Source of the DNA: Trichopria drosophilae
Taxonomy: Eukaryota; Arthropoda; Insecta; Hymenoptera; Diapriidae
Direction of reading: 5' to 3'
DNA: 64,000 nucleotides
Assembly (NCBI GenBank): GCA_030407085.1
Contig: CM059587.1
Location: 69,037,001-69,101,000, forward strand
Shown: in pieces, positions 1-11,576 of the stretch
Numbering within the stretch: the stretch's first letter is position 1
Layout: every line of letters begins with the position of its first letter
The notes under the pieces: generated by a model
The model's database searches: none
What the model saw: only the letters and a program-made list of their open reading frames with translations
What the model was told of the DNA's origin: nothing
Program-made: the position numbers and the translations under genes

Positions 1-716
1 ACACACTGAATTCGGGAAGCGAGTTTCCGTGTCAGTCGAATCTTACCGTTCAATTGAGACATGCGTTTTGTAATCTGCCGACTCCCCGATATCTGTGTCA
101 GATTTCGCGGAGTCACCAGATCACTTGCAGCCTCGTAAACGGCATAATTGACTTGCCACAGGTCGCAGTCATCTGGAAGAGCATCTAGAAGTAGGCTATT
201 TGCTCTGTCTATTTCTCGTTGTTTAGGCAAAATTTTTGTTGTCAAATTTTTCCTAAACACGAGTGTCGTGCTGTCATAATGTGGAGCATCTCTCCCAGCA
301 CCGCGTACGGGCTCAGTTGTTATTGCCAGCACATCCGGTACCGGTTGACAGCTGGGAACAACGAAACCCGTCCGCCTCAGATAGGCCACATAATCTCTCA
401 GTTGTTGTTGAGAAAAGCGATCTGCCAGTTCGGGATGCATTAATGCAAACCGACTGTGCATTCGCGCCATGTAGCCTCTCTGTTGCGGACAGCTCTCCTC
501 ATAGCAGCGCATTAGATCTTGCCTGAGATCCTCCGTCCACTGAAATCGTCCGTGGACATCAGCTGGTCGTCGTCCCGGGACACCTGTTTCGGCTCCTCCA
601 CCTCGGGACTGGGCTGCATCCGAAGCAGCCCGATGGTCAGGAGCCCTGCGCGTTATTCGATGTGTAACCGCAAATACAGGGCAGGGAGTAGGGTGGTTAG
701 CCCTACTCCCCGTTGT
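1..716 (-). mobile_element. RLE-type LINE, inverted 5' fragment
   Basis: Read on the minus strand, this matches the 5' region of the LINE at 50.1-53.5 kb, from its leader near 50,220 to about 50,890. Landmarks are shared, such as the leader word GGGGAGTAGGGCTAACCACC and the reading frame upstream of the RT domain. The copy runs off the left edge of the window, so its RT part is not seen. Coding frames are broken relative to the other copy. Similarity stops near 716, so the 5' leader beyond that differs between the copies. It is a dispersed retrotransposon copy; its inverted orientation to the second copy 50 kb away need not be meaningful. Confidence 0.85.
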
Positions 717-1085
717 TATGCCTCTCTCGTTTGTCCCTTACCTCGCCATCCACTGGGGTTGGTTACCCAATCTCTGGCAAGGTTGCTAAGAGTCCAGGGC
801 CCACCGGCTTTAATACGCACACGTGGAGGTGAGAGTAGGCCATTTGGGAAGATAGGCTAAGATGCGGCTTTTTGCATAGCCGCATTGTGTTACGCAATAT
901 TCCCTTTGGGCCCCTATATTTGTTATTGTTGTTGTTATTGTTATTATTATTATTTTAATAATAACTTTAACAACAACATTGGTTTCTTATGTCGCTCAAT
1001 CTGCACGAAAAGTGAGAAATTTTTGCTCAAATCTCTACCAGATCAGCGTGAAAGGTCACTGCAACCACGCCCCAAACCATGAGGT
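717..1085. other. Unassigned sequence with one hairpin
   Basis: No gene is recognised. It may be the variant 5' leader of the preceding LINE copy. An 8-bp perfect hairpin stem ATGCGGCT/AGCCGCAT lies at 862-885, followed by a TTATT-rich stretch (about 920-970). Confidence 0.4.
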
Positions 1086-1281
1086 AGGTGATTGCAGTGT
1101 CAGTCATGAGTCGATTCCCGTCTGACAGCACCTCGAAAAATGTTAAACAGGCAGCATGGTTCGTCTTACATATCGCGAACTGCTGCTTGTAAATAATTCC
1201 GAAAAACTGCCAGATCGGGGATCGAACTCACGACCTGCGACTTCGTAGTCCAGTACGCTACCGCCTGAGCTACGAAGCCGG
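1086..1281 (-). repeat. tRNA-derived SINE
   Basis: On the minus strand the sequence begins with a tRNA-like head (1281 down to about 1208) having an A-box-like TAGCTCAGGCGG and a B-box-like GAGTTCGATCCCC, the internal Pol III promoter. The T-arm and acceptor stems do not pair well, so it is not a functional tRNA gene. The body down to about 1086 shares a long similar segment with 20,180-20,290, in the same orientation. Head plus shared body indicates a SINE family. Confidence 0.65.
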
Positions 1282-1294
1282 TTATATTATCTCA

Positions 1295-1295
1295 C

Positions 1296-1333
<38 letters not shown>
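1295..1333. repeat. (ATT)n microsatellite
   Basis: Thirteen ATT units in a row lie beside the tRNA-like head of the SINE. Confidence 0.9.
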
Positions 1334-1334
<1 letters not shown>

Positions 1335-1455
1335 TAGTGGGGCGGGGGCCTTCTAGCTACTAGTGCCTAGGGCACATCGAAGTCGTGAACCGGCCCTGGA
1401 TCTACAAGTCTTGTGTCATGTGTAATATGTAATAAAATATTATATATAATATGAA

Positions 1456-2590
1456 GTGAAAGTCTTCGAACTGAAGCGTACTACGCGCTTGGCTTATATT
1501 TGCGACGAATGTCGAAAGAAGGGCTCTCAAGATTATTTTCTTTATGATGCTGTCGATTCAATCAAGAAGTCCATTGAAGGCTTAACTGATACTTGTTCTA
1601 CAATCAACGAGGTGAAACAAGATGTGCCTTGCACACAGAAAAGTGTGGCCAAGTTATCGATAATCGACATTTCCTCTGTTAGAAATGAATTACATAATTT
1701 TAAAGAGGAAATTTTAAAGCAGAACAGTGATCGAGATAAGAGAATAGCTGAATTGGAGATTTCTAAAAAGTTACATACTGAAAGAATTAATTCTTATTGA
1801 AATTGACTAAACGCAAGTGCAATTTATTGGTATTCCGTGTTCCTGACAACAACGTCATGAAGCAGGTTAATGCATAAATGAAAACTTGTTTAAAGAACAT
1901 TGATCAATTTACGTATCAACGACTTGGAGTTTTTAATAAGGATAAACGAAGGACTATTTTTTTGCAACTTAACTCTCCTAGTGAAGTGGCATCTGTCTAG
2001 CAGAATTACAAATTACTACCTAAGGAATATATATTCTCAAATAACCATACTCCGTGTCAGCGTTCTGAATATAACAGGCTGAAAGCAGAAGCCACCAATT
2101 TTAATGCTAATCACACAGATAAGAAATATGTGAGGGTCATAAATGGTAATGCGATGTTTAAAACAAACATCAGAAATACACTGCAAAAAAACTAAATTGT
2201 GCGCATTCAAAGCAATGTCGATTTATATTACCAAAATGTTCATGGGTTACGCACCAAGTTGACTGATTTGAAAACCAATATTTATTTACTCTAACCAAGA
2301 ACTGATGTTCTAATACTTACTGAATCGTACCTTCACCCTGGAATTACTGATAGTGAAATGGGACTTATTGGCTATACCATTTTTAAAAGAGATAGGCATG
2401 CGGAGGGTACTGTGTTACAAGGTGGTGTTTTCATAGCCATAAAGTGCTCTTTCAATGCAGTAAAATGTGATTTAATACTTAATAATTTGAAGCAGCTATT
2501 TATTGTGGTCCAAAATCAGTTTACCAAATTGTTGATTGGAGTTACATATATGCCTCCTCGCTCGTTAACTGACACTTTTACTTGTCACTT
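1456..2590 (+). pseudogene. Jockey/CR1-like LINE, ORF1 tail and endonuclease N-terminus
   Basis: First of at least four collinear pieces of one dead LINE. A 114-codon frame (1456-1800) has an ICDEC pair of cysteines near residue 15 and a coiled-coil-like C-terminal half, as in LINE ORF1 proteins. From about 2225 a broken frame shows the start of an APE-type endonuclease: a QNVHGLRTKL-like segment, then ILTESYLHPGITDSE near 2310-2350, and GYTIFKRDR. At least one stop interrupts it. The coding sequence breaks off at about 2584, where an unrelated repeat is inserted, and resumes at about 6128. The clade is a judgement from motif style and not from a tree. Confidence 0.7.
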
Positions 2591-3110
2591 CGACCCAGAC
2601 CTTAGGTCTGGAAGAAGTATTGAATTTTGGTCCCCTCGGGCATAAAAATTACCCTATAGTTTTTCATCAAATGTTGACGTTTCAGACCCTAAGAAACCCA
2701 ATTCAACAATAAAAAAATTTGTGTCCGTGATCTTGTACGTACGTGCGTCCGTACGTCCCGTTTCTTTGTCGCGCGATAACTCGCGTACGGTTAAGCGTAA
2801 TTACATCATTTTTTTTTAAATACGTGTCTTGACATAACTTAGATCTGAATGGATTTTGGCGTAGATGCATCCGTCCATTACTAAAAAACATTAGCCACAA
2901 TTACGTTTCTTCATAGTTTTTTGCATTTATTTTGTAAAAATACAAATTTCATTCAAATATGTTTCAAACAAAAAAAATAGAGCATTAAATTCTCTACAAA
3001 AAAGGTTGTATGCATTTTCTTTCTAAAGTCAACGATAATGCCATAAAAACTGGTTTAAAATGCTTATGACTATTGCCTGAAAAAGTACTAAATTTGGTCA
3101 CCTCGGCAAA
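2584..3110. repeat. Dispersed repeat family 'ACTTCGACCCAGACC', copy 1
   Basis: It starts with ACTTCGACCCAGACC followed by an inverted GGTCTGG, making a terminal hairpin. It shares long similar stretches with 4834-5310, including GTCCGT-rich runs, a region with AATTCTCTAC, and TCAACGATAATGCC. A divergent third copy lies at 14,930-15,155. It interrupts the LINE endonuclease frame. No coding capacity is seen; probably a non-autonomous DNA transposon. Confidence 0.65.
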
Positions 3111-3338
3111 AAAATTACTCCATAGATTTTCATCAAATTTCGACGTTTCGACCCCCTACCCCCAGGGTTAGTCTTCGCCAGCCCCTTGGGCGCGGTGATC
3201 ACCTACAGGCGCATAAGTTCTTTTACGCCCTTGGTTCGAAAATAACTATTTCGATATATCTAAAAGATGTCCAATAGATATCTAAAAGATATCCGTCGGA
3301 GATCTTTTCGACACTTTCAAGATATCACTGACGAATTG

Positions 3339-3341
<3 letters not shown>

Positions 3342-3386
<45 letters not shown>
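3342..3386. repeat. (TA)n microsatellite
   Basis: A nearly pure TA dinucleotide run. Confidence 0.95.
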
Positions 3387-3388
<2 letters not shown>

Positions 3389-3395
3389 ATATACA

Positions 3396-3625
3396 GCGTG
3401 GCCGATTTATCTGAAGACATAGAAATATCTCGAGAACTATGCGCAGAATCAAAAAAGGTGTGGGATGAAAGTTGTTCGACACGATCGGGGGGCATCCAGT
3501 GATAATAAAATTGACCCCCTCTCCCACCCCTAGGGGGTGGGGTGGGGGGAAAACAATAAAACTTAAATAGAAACCCCCATTTTTTATTGCAGATTTGGAT
3601 TCTCCGGAAAAAAGTACACCAATTT
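3396..3625 (-). repeat. MITE-like repeat, inverted copy of the 15.7-16.2 kb units
   Basis: It carries the word GGCCGATTTATCTGAAGAC next to a CAGCGTG/CAGGGTG-like end, then a G-rich run and TTTGGATTCTCCGGAAAAAA. The same segments appear in reverse orientation twice at 15,750-16,225. It has the look of a short DNA-transposon derivative. No protein is encoded; reading frames through it are chance frames. Confidence 0.6.
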
Positions 3626-3855
3626 GATCCACGAGTTTTTGCGTTTTGATTCGATGATAAAAATGAAAATGTGTAGAATATCGTTACAAACTGAGAATGT
3701 CACCAAAATTCGTTTCAGATCAAAGAAAGTAAAATGGTTGCCCAGCACATTTTTCAAGAGTAGCAAGAGAATTAGTAGACCGTGATTCCAATGGTCAATT
3801 TTACGTTGACTCAGGCCATAGATTATAGTTGTAAATCATTTTCAAGTTTCATACA

Positions 3856-4635
3856 TACAGGGTCATCGAAAAGTATCGGACCCCCCTAATATCTTCAGTT
3901 AGAATGCACTTAGGAGAAAATGTCCAATAGCAAAGTTGTATGGTTTCAAGCGGGGAGTAAGATGATGACCTTGACTTTGACCTTGACCATGTCCTTCAAG
4001 GTCATATCAAGGTCAATCTTATTTTTTTTAAATAGAACCCCCTACATTTTATTGCATATTCTTATAGCTTATCTCGAGAGCTTTCCAAAACACTATAATA
4101 AAATATTTTTTTATTAAGTACTTTTTGAGTTATAAAGGTTTGAAGTTAACAATTTTTTGACACAAATTGTAGAATATCTTGTAAAATATTATTTAGTTTT
4201 CAGTAATCATAACCTTAATACTTTTGTGCGCGGAATAATGAGACCAATTAATTGGTTTAAAGAAAATACATTAATCGGATCCCCCTAATATTTTCAGTAA
4301 GAATGCATTTTGGAAAAATGTCGCGCACCACTTAACAAATTGTTAACTTCAAACCTTTATAACTCAAAAAGTACTTAATAAAAAAATATTTTATTATAGT
4401 GTTTTGGAAAGCTCTCGAGATAAGCTATAAGAATATGCAATAAAATGTAGGGGGTTCTATTTAAAAAAATAAGATTGACCTTGAAATGACCTTGAAGGAC
4501 ATGGTCAAGGTCAAAGTCAAGGTCATCATCTTACTCCCCGCTTGAAACCTTACAACTTTGCTATTGGACATTTTCTCGTAAGTGCATTCTAATTGAAGAT
4601 ATTAGGGGGGTCCGATACTTTTCGATGACCCTGTA
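3856..4635. mobile_element. Foldback MITE at a TA target
   Basis: The ends are TACAGGGTCATCGAAAAGTA and its inverse, with the TA dinucleotide at both borders, as expected of Tc1/mariner-type targets. The inverted arms are about 300 bp and highly similar (3858-4150 against 4330-4633). They include a cluster of AAGGTCA/TGACCTT words around 3970-4015 and 4480-4525. The centre (about 4150-4330) is not paired. No transposase frame exists, so it is non-autonomous. Confidence 0.85.
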
Positions 4636-4833
4636 TAAGAAACACTATATTGTTGTAACATATCTATCGAAGCCAATTGAACCTAAATATTATTGGACCC
4701 CCAAATATCGATATAATTTTATAATATAATTGGAAGCTATTAGTAAACGAACGAGTATTAAGGAATAACCGACTCTCCACTGGGTCGAAGTTTCTGAGCG
4801 AGCGAAGCGAGCAAGGCACCACGCCAACACTAG

Positions 4834-5310
4834 TTACTTCGACCCAGACCATAGGTCTGGCGAAGTATTGAATTTGGTCAGTTCCCGCCAAAAAATTACC
4901 CTATAGTTTTTATCAAATGTCGACGTTTCAGGCCCTAAGGAACCCAAAGCAACAATAAAAAAATTGGTGTCCGTTAGGTTGTACGTCCGTCCGTCCGTCC
5001 GTGGGCAAAATTTTGTATACGCGATATCTCGCGACTGGCAGGACGAATTTAAAAAGTACAAACGGATTTGGGTTTCTCTTGGCCAAACTCAGATCTGATT
5101 AGTTTTTGGAGATAATGCATACTAGATTATTGGGAGGTTTAACAAAAAAAAACCCTCAAAAAACACGTTTTTTCCATTTTTTAACAAAAAATACAAATCG
5201 TACAAAAAAATGTTTCAAACAAAAAATATAGGACATCGAATTCTCTACCAAAAATGTTTTATTCATTTCTTCGTAAAATCAACGATAATGCCGCAAAAAA
5301 CGGAAACCGA
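4834..5310. repeat. Dispersed repeat family 'ACTTCGACCCAGACC', copy 2
   Basis: Second copy of the family at 2584-3110, in the same orientation, with the same terminal hairpin. It is preceded by an inverted GGGTCGAAGT at about 4788. No coding capacity. Confidence 0.65.
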
Positions 5311-5482
5311 AGTATCCCACATATAAAAAAATTTATTTCCTGCAACCCGACCTGTCAAAACTCTAAACTAAACCGCGTTTTTTGAAGCATCAGTGTGAAC
5401 AAGACGTGCTCATTTATTAGTGCTTCGGCTGACCTGCGGTCGGGCTCGAAAAGTTTTGAAAATGCTCATTTTAAATTTTAAT

Positions 5483-5944
5483 ATAGGGTGAATATGCCAA
5501 TGAATGGACGACTACCAATGAATGGACGATTTTCTACATATTTCTATTTGTTATGAATGTATGATGCACAACGTGCAACAAAATACATATTTTTATGTTC
5601 TTTGAACATTCAAAACAATATTTACAGTACTATTGATCTTCGAGTGTTTATTATTTTGTAAAATCAAAGCAAAGTTTTAAAGCCATCCAAAACTGGTACT
5701 GAACACGTCCCATTTGATTTAACCCGTCTATTCATTGGGGTTTAGCGGATTTTTTTACAAACGTATGAAGACGAGGTTAATAATTAAATAAAATCAAAGG
5801 TTGAACTACACGGTCATCAAGAGCAGAGTCTAACGATTCCAATGGTGGTATCATAATTAAATTTTCATAAAAGAATTCAAAAGTTACAATCGATCATAGT
5901 GTGAAAAATGCTTAACCGTCCATTCATTGGCATATTCACCCTAT
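5483..5944. mobile_element. 462-bp MITE with ~28-bp terminal inverted repeats
   Basis: The left end ATAGGGTGAATATGCCAATG has its inverse at 5917-5944. Just inside the left end the segment CCAATGAATGGACG is repeated once. The interior is AT-rich and codes for nothing. The target duplication is not clear. Confidence 0.75.
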
Positions 5945-6127
5945 TTAAGGAACAAGATATTGTTACAATATATGTATAGAAACTATTCGATCCTAACCAT
6001 GCTAGAACTACCCTCTGCCGCCTTCTTTCCTGGCAGTGTTAAAATGGAAATATTCCCGGAAGCATCAGCCTTTCGTCAGGGAACTGCAATACGAATTTAG
6101 CCAAAATTGTAGGCACCAGGGTCGAAG

Positions 6128-6350
6128 GCATCTAGTTTTGTATCTGAAATTGACCATCTATTGGATATGTATCAGGATCATCCTATAGCCCAATTTGGTG
6201 ATTTCAATTTGCCAGACACAGCCTGGGTACCTGAGTCCCAACTTATTGCCAATTGCTGTTACCCAGATCACGTTATTCGTGACAATGCTAATATTTTATC
6301 AAACTGCTTGTCCTTTCATGGTCTTCGTTATGTGTATCCGGTAAACACCC
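6128..6350 (+). pseudogene. Jockey/CR1-like LINE, endonuclease middle
   Basis: Second piece of the LINE that starts at 1456. The frame at about 6131-6350 reads an APE-endonuclease segment with the diagnostic GDFNLPDTAW motif near 6190-6220, followed by the expected NxLN-type context. It ends exactly at a TTAA where a MITE is inserted (6351), and the frame resumes at 7700 with a GYTLDLAFTN-like segment, which is the normal continuation of this domain. Confidence 0.75.
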
Positions 6351-7699
6351 TTAACCCTTTGCGGCACGGCGGGACTTTGAGATCCCACCATTTTCGTTCC
6401 CATTTTCTTCGTCTTTCAGTGCCTAAAACGTCTTTTTTCATGCGGCTTTTTGTGTATGCGTTTCACTAATATGTTAATAAACATGTTTCAACGGGTAATT
6501 CACACAAATTGTTTATTATATTGTTTATATAAAAAATTGAATAAAAAAAAACACGTTTTTTTTACACTAAATGCATGGGAGATAGAAGAATACAATAAAC
6601 AGGGCCAAAAAATCATATATAGAGGGTTTTTGAGGTCGCTGATCATGATCTGACCCCCAGATTTTCAAAATTTAAAATGGCGGATCCAATATGGCGGACC
6701 AAATGTCCAAAAAGTTATGCGATCGCAGCGAAATTCGGTTTCGGGGGGTTTTGGAGGTCGCTGATCACGAATCTGCCTTCAGATTTAAAATTCAAAATGG
6801 CGGATCCAATATGGCGGACCATAAATCCAAAAAGTTATGCGATTGCGGTGAAATCGGGTTTCAGGGATTTTTTTGGTTGCTGATCTCGAATCTTGTCTGA
6901 AATTTTCTACTTTTAAATTTTTAGGGTCTTCAAATATCAATCTAACCTAAAATTTATTAAATTCTAAATAAGGGCTCTCATGTGAAACATAAAAAGTAAA
7001 AACTAACGTGAGAATATTTACAACCGCTCTCAGCCTAACCCAGAGACACGATACGTGGACGTGGCGGTTATTGTCTCCATTTTTTATTGTTTTTTTTTGT
7101 TTTTGATTTCATTGTTTTTTTTTTTTGTTTCTTGATTTGATTGTTTTTTTTTTGTTTTTGGTTTTTATTGTTTTTTTTTCTTTTTTGATTTTATTGTTTT
7201 TTTTTGCTTTTGGATTTTATTGTTTTTTTTTGCTTTTTAGAATTGATTTTTTTTTTCAATTTGTAGAGAAGATTTTTGTGTTTGCAATTATTTCGTATGA
7301 AAGTCAAAGAAGCAATTTCGTTCTGCATTTAGACATCACAAGTGTTGCGTTATGTCTAAATGCAGAACGACCGTATGCGAGTCGTGCGAAAAACCCCGAA
7401 ACCAAATTTCGCTGCGATCGCATAACTTTTTGGACTTTAGGTCAGCCATATTGAATCCGTCATTTTGAATTTTGAAAATCTAAGGGCAGATTCGTAATCA
7501 GCGACCTCGAAAACCCCCCCAAAACCAAATTTCGATGCGATCGTATCACATTTTGGCACTTTAGTCCGCCATATTGGATCCGCCATTTTGAATTTTGAAA
7601 ATTGGACAACGGATTCGTGATCAGCGACCCTGAAAACCTCCGAGTAACAATTTTCAGCCATTTTCCGTGTAAAGAAAAATGCATGGCTGAAAGGGTTAA
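6351..7699. mobile_element. piggyBac-like non-autonomous element at TTAA
   Basis: The borders are TTAACCCTTT (6351-6360) and AAAGGGTTAA (7690-7699). TTAA is the piggyBac target, and CCCTTT...AAAGGG fits piggyBac-style ends. Removing it reconnects the LINE endonuclease reading. The interior has head-to-tail ~110-bp units containing ATGGCGGATCCAATATGGCG (about 6620-6900), and related units in the opposite sense (about 7385-7660). Between them is a T-rich array of ~28-bp units (7075-7255). No transposase frame is present; frames seen here are repeat translations. Confidence 0.85.
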
Positions 7700-8210
7700 A
7701 GGATATACCTTGGACTTAGCATTTACGAACCTGGATTACTTTTCGTATATCAACTCTTCGGACTCAATTGTTGCATGAGAATCTCACGATCCAGCATTTT
7801 TCGAGGTTAAACAAGATGTCTTCAACGAAATGGAGCTTAATTCTGTGCAATTTGACTTTAGTAAAGGCGATTATAACAGTATGAATTCTTTTCTTTGTCA
7901 GATTGATTCGGACTCTGTTAATTCTTTCGATAGTGATGTGGAAATGAATGTTGATAACTAGTATAAAGTTATACATGGATGTGCGTCTAACTTTACTGCT
8001 GGTCAAAGAGTGTTTCCGAGTTTGTTTCCAGTTTGGCATACCAAAGAATTGAGAGACTTAATCATAAAGAAAAAAACTACGCCAGAATGAAGACCCTAGT
8101 CATTATATTGAATTTAAACGTTTACGTGCATTAGGTATAAAACTTTCCAGATAATGTTACCGTGATTATATCACTTCAATTGACAATAAATCTAAATATT
8201 CTTTCAACAA
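7700..8210 (+). pseudogene. Jockey/CR1-like LINE, endonuclease C-terminus and linker
   Basis: Third piece of the broken LINE. It opens with GYTLDLAFTN and has further recognisable linker residues (SVNSFDSDVEMNVD at about 7913-7960, FPSLFPVWHTKELR at about 8015-8055), the stretch between endonuclease and RT in such elements. Several stops and frame changes interrupt it. Coding resemblance ends about 8210, where AT-rich repeat sequence takes over until the RT domain at 11,577. Confidence 0.65.
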
Positions 8211-9835
8211 AATTATAATTTTTCAAAATTTTGTTCCGCTGTATTGGATACTTCATTTTCAACTTTTAAAATCTGACATCGGATTCGTAACCAGAAACCT
8301 CAAAAATCCCTATATGGGCATTGTTCTAGAACTTTTAAACTTTGAGGTTGAAGAAAATTGCATTTTTTTTTTAGGCACATTCATGAAATTAATTTTATTG
8401 GCTTTAGAATTGATCAAATGACAGGAAAAACCTTGCGTGACTCATTTATACACAATGTATTTTTTTTTTAATGTAACATATGTTACGTTACTCGTAAAAT
8501 TAGTTTTTAGTTTTGTAACGTTTAATATACATAAAAAATTTAGTTCTTTTGCTTATGGCCTAATTTTTAGAAGCTAGTATATAAAATTAAACGTCTAGTT
8601 AATAGTTCAAATTTAAAATAATGGATTAAATATGACGGACTATTTTTACAAAATTTCTTTGATTTTTATAAAATTTGATATGTTAGGGTTTTTGAGGCCA
8701 CTGATTACAAATCCAAAGTCAGTTTTCATTAAAATTTGAAATCCAAATACATGATTTAACATTAAGGATACCAAAAAATTAAAACGATTTGTAAAGAATA
8801 ATCATTTTATTATTGTCAAAAATTGTGTTTTTTGTTGTATTAAAAAACACAAAATTTATAAATACTTCAATAACATAGGAGAAAAGACCACAATGATTCC
8901 AAAGTACTTAGAAGCTAAATTGTAGATGTGCCATTAAATAATTTGATTTTTCAAAGTGAGTTTCGCTTGGAAATTTAAAGTTTGACGTGGTCGCATTTTT
9001 TATGTATACGTGGCACACATTCGGGCAAAGGCTCAAATTACTTCTTATCATATAGGTAATGTACCCCTGTTGTGTGGTTTCTTAAAAACCAATGTGAAAA
9101 AAATTATCTAAGGTTGATTGCTAAATTGTCAACTATAAAAAAAAAGTTATCTCGCAAGTTTGAAGGTATATAATTTTATTCCTCAGTGAGGCACATCATT
9201 AAGTTCAGGATTTTTCATTTGTTTACGTCCCCAAATACTTCCACAAAAAACCACACACCATACAAAAATAGGTGCAAAAAGTTTCAGCGTTAAAACTGAA
9301 AAAATGTAGTGAGTGTCGCGTACCAAAAACAGACAAATTCACTACTTTTATTTACTCTCATTGTTTTCTACATATCTGTAATTAGTAATAAACACTTATT
9401 ACATGTAAATCGAACAAAAATTTGTTGATCTGTAGTGTTACAAAGTTATATTTAAAATTTTTATGGTATCATAATGAGCGACAACATAAAGTTTAAAAGT
9501 TCTAGAACAATGCCCATATACCAAATGTTAGATACAATTATAATTTTTCAACATTTTTATCGGCCATATTGCATTTGCCATTTTGAATTTTTAAAATCCG
9601 GGTTCGTAATCAGCAACCTCGAAAACCCCTATATACCAAATATTAGACAAAAGTATACTTTTTTAATATTTGTGATCTGCCATATTGCATCCGCCATTTT
9701 AAATTTTTAAAATCTGACATCGGATTCATAATCAGCAACCTTAAAAATCCTTACACACCAAATTACAAGAAAATACCGTCTGCGGAAAAACTCGTAGCTG
9801 AATAGTTAATTTTATTTTTTCATAAATTAATTTTC
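8211..9835. repeat. AT-rich repeat block with degenerate ATGGCGGA units
   Basis: No gene is recognised. Degenerate relatives of the 6.6-kb units recur at about 8225-8330, 8620-8760 and 9480-9760 (phrases like GGATTCGTAATCAGCAACCTC and GCCATATTGCAT). The rest is low-complexity AT-rich sequence interrupting the LINE. Confidence 0.55.
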
Positions 9836-9837
9836 GA

Positions 9838-10555
9838 TATACTATGCGTAAAATTTGATTTTACGCACCGTTTTTAGTGCGTAAAATACGATTTCACGCA
9901 CTACTGCTGTCCGGGGCCCTCTCGTGCTGCCCGGCTGTGCCGGGCACTCGTGCGCCGCGGTTGTCACACGTGCGTAACATCATATTTGACCCACAAAAAC
10001 CGGCGCACAGATTTTACGCATAGTAGTAGTAGTAGTAGTAGTAGTAGTAATTTATTTTTCATAAATAGGGTATACAGTACTCATTGAGAAGGAGTTCCGA
10101 GTTTTATAAATAATTAATTATAGAAAGCTTTCAGAAAAACATGATAAAGAGAAAGAAAAACAAAAAAAAATAAAAAGCGCTACGCAATTAATACAAGACT
10201 AGAAGAATCGACGCGGACAAAATTACTCTCCAAGGAGAAACGATCTTCTCTGGAAACTGGCTTTTGTGAATTTGTACAAAAGTGCCGCGGATTGAGCGTC
10301 GTTGGCGCAAACTAAATAGCCTAATACATCGGATGAATGCTGCAGATGTTGGTTCATTATCCCGGCGTACTGTTTATCCCGGCGTACTGTATTACTGGTA
10401 CTGTATAAAAAAAAAAATTTACGCATAGTATACCGAAAAATATCGTTCGACACGCGTGCGTAAGAATTCGATTTTACGCACCGGCCTATCTAATCGCATG
10501 TTAAAAACGGTGCGTAAAATCATATTTTGCGAACTAGTAACGAAACATACTATTT
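9838..10555. repeat. Palindrome-bearing repeat 'GTGCGTAAAA', copy A (interrupted)
   Basis: Copy A consists of 9838-10,025 plus 10,418-10,555, which together match copy B at 11,267-11,505. It contains several near-palindromes of the form RTGCGTAAAA-n-TTTTACGCAC (about 9844, 10,458, 10,512). The segment ACTATGCGTAAAAT near 9838 has its inverse at about 10,012. A GC-rich block (9905-9965) separates them. No coding capacity. Confidence 0.75.
10026..10417. mobile_element. 392-bp retroposon insertion with 13-bp TSD
   Basis: It is flanked by TTTACGCATAGTA at 10,013-10,025 and 10,418-10,430, and its removal restores the alignment of copy A with copy B. One end is a TAG/CTA triplet run, the other a short A-run. 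It is therefore either a minus-strand LINE 3' end with a (CTA)n tail or a plus-strand element with a poly(A) tail. The minus frame ending at 10,223 resembles the last residues of a LINE ORF2, but too little is left to be sure. Confidence 0.7.
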
Positions 10556-11039
10556 TGTTATGCCATTCGATGCGTAAAATGCTATTTTACAAACTTTTGA
10601 CATTTTACGGTCGCATTTTACTCACTCGCCTTCGGCTCGGTCCGCAACCGTTCACAATCGTAGAATGAACTTTTACGCACTAGTTTCGTAATATACTATT
10701 ATATGACAGAGTGTTTTACCAAAGCTAGAACTTTGAGAATGAGTCACGTATGAACCCATTAAGTTGTAAAAAAAAATAAAAATTTTAAGAGGTGGTGTTT
10801 TTGAGATAATCAATTTTTTAAATTTTCCATAAAATGGACGTCATTTTATTATTTAAAAATATTTTCAAATTAGTTTAGCGCCATTTTATGCAGCTGGTAT
10901 ATACACATTAAAAGCACAAAGAAATATTAACATATCATTATTTTTCTCGGCGGGGCAGGAATTTTGGTAAAAATAACAATCACTTTCTTCGGAATGCGTG
11001 TTTAACTTTCCTTACTTCCGCAGGGAATAATTTTTTTAA

Positions 11040-11505
11040 CACTCCGTGCGTAAAACACGATTTTACGCACTAGGGCGAAATTTTCATGTACGTAAAATTG
11101 CGCTCTACGCACGTCGTATTAAAAAATATCGTATGGAACATGGGCGAAATATCGATCTCCGTCGATTGTGATTGTCACCCTCGCTCCGCTCGAGCGACAA
11201 ATTTCACACTCGTCGAAGATCGATAATTGCGCCCTTGTTGCATAAAATACTATTTTGACATACGTATGCGTAAAATTTGATTTTACGCACCGTTTTGGTG
11301 CTTCGCCGGGCAGTCGTGCACCGCGATCATCACACGTGCGTGACATCATATTTGACACACAAAAAACGCCGCACAAATTTTCCGCATAGTATGTCAAAAA
11401 ATACGGTTCGACACGCGTGCGTAAGAATTCGATTTTACGCACCGGCCTATCTAATCCCATGTTAAAAAATGATGCGTAAAATCCTATTTTACGCACATGT
11501 ATCGA
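11040..11505. repeat. Palindrome-bearing repeat 'GTGCGTAAAA', copy B
   Basis: Same family as 9838-10,555. Palindromes lie at about 11,047, 11,267, 11,420 and 11,472. Between them are TCGCTCCGCTCGAGCG (about 11,181) and GC-rich segments also present in copy A. No coding capacity. Confidence 0.7.
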
Positions 11506-11576
11506 AATGTACTATTTCGCGAAATGTTGAAATACGTGTCTCTTCATTTTTACTATAGAGTCGCATATTTCAATTT

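Noticed and set aside
1208..1281. Functional tRNA gene
   Set aside because: A- and B-box-like words are present, but T-arm and acceptor pairing fail and the body continues into a dispersed repeat, so a SINE head is the better call.
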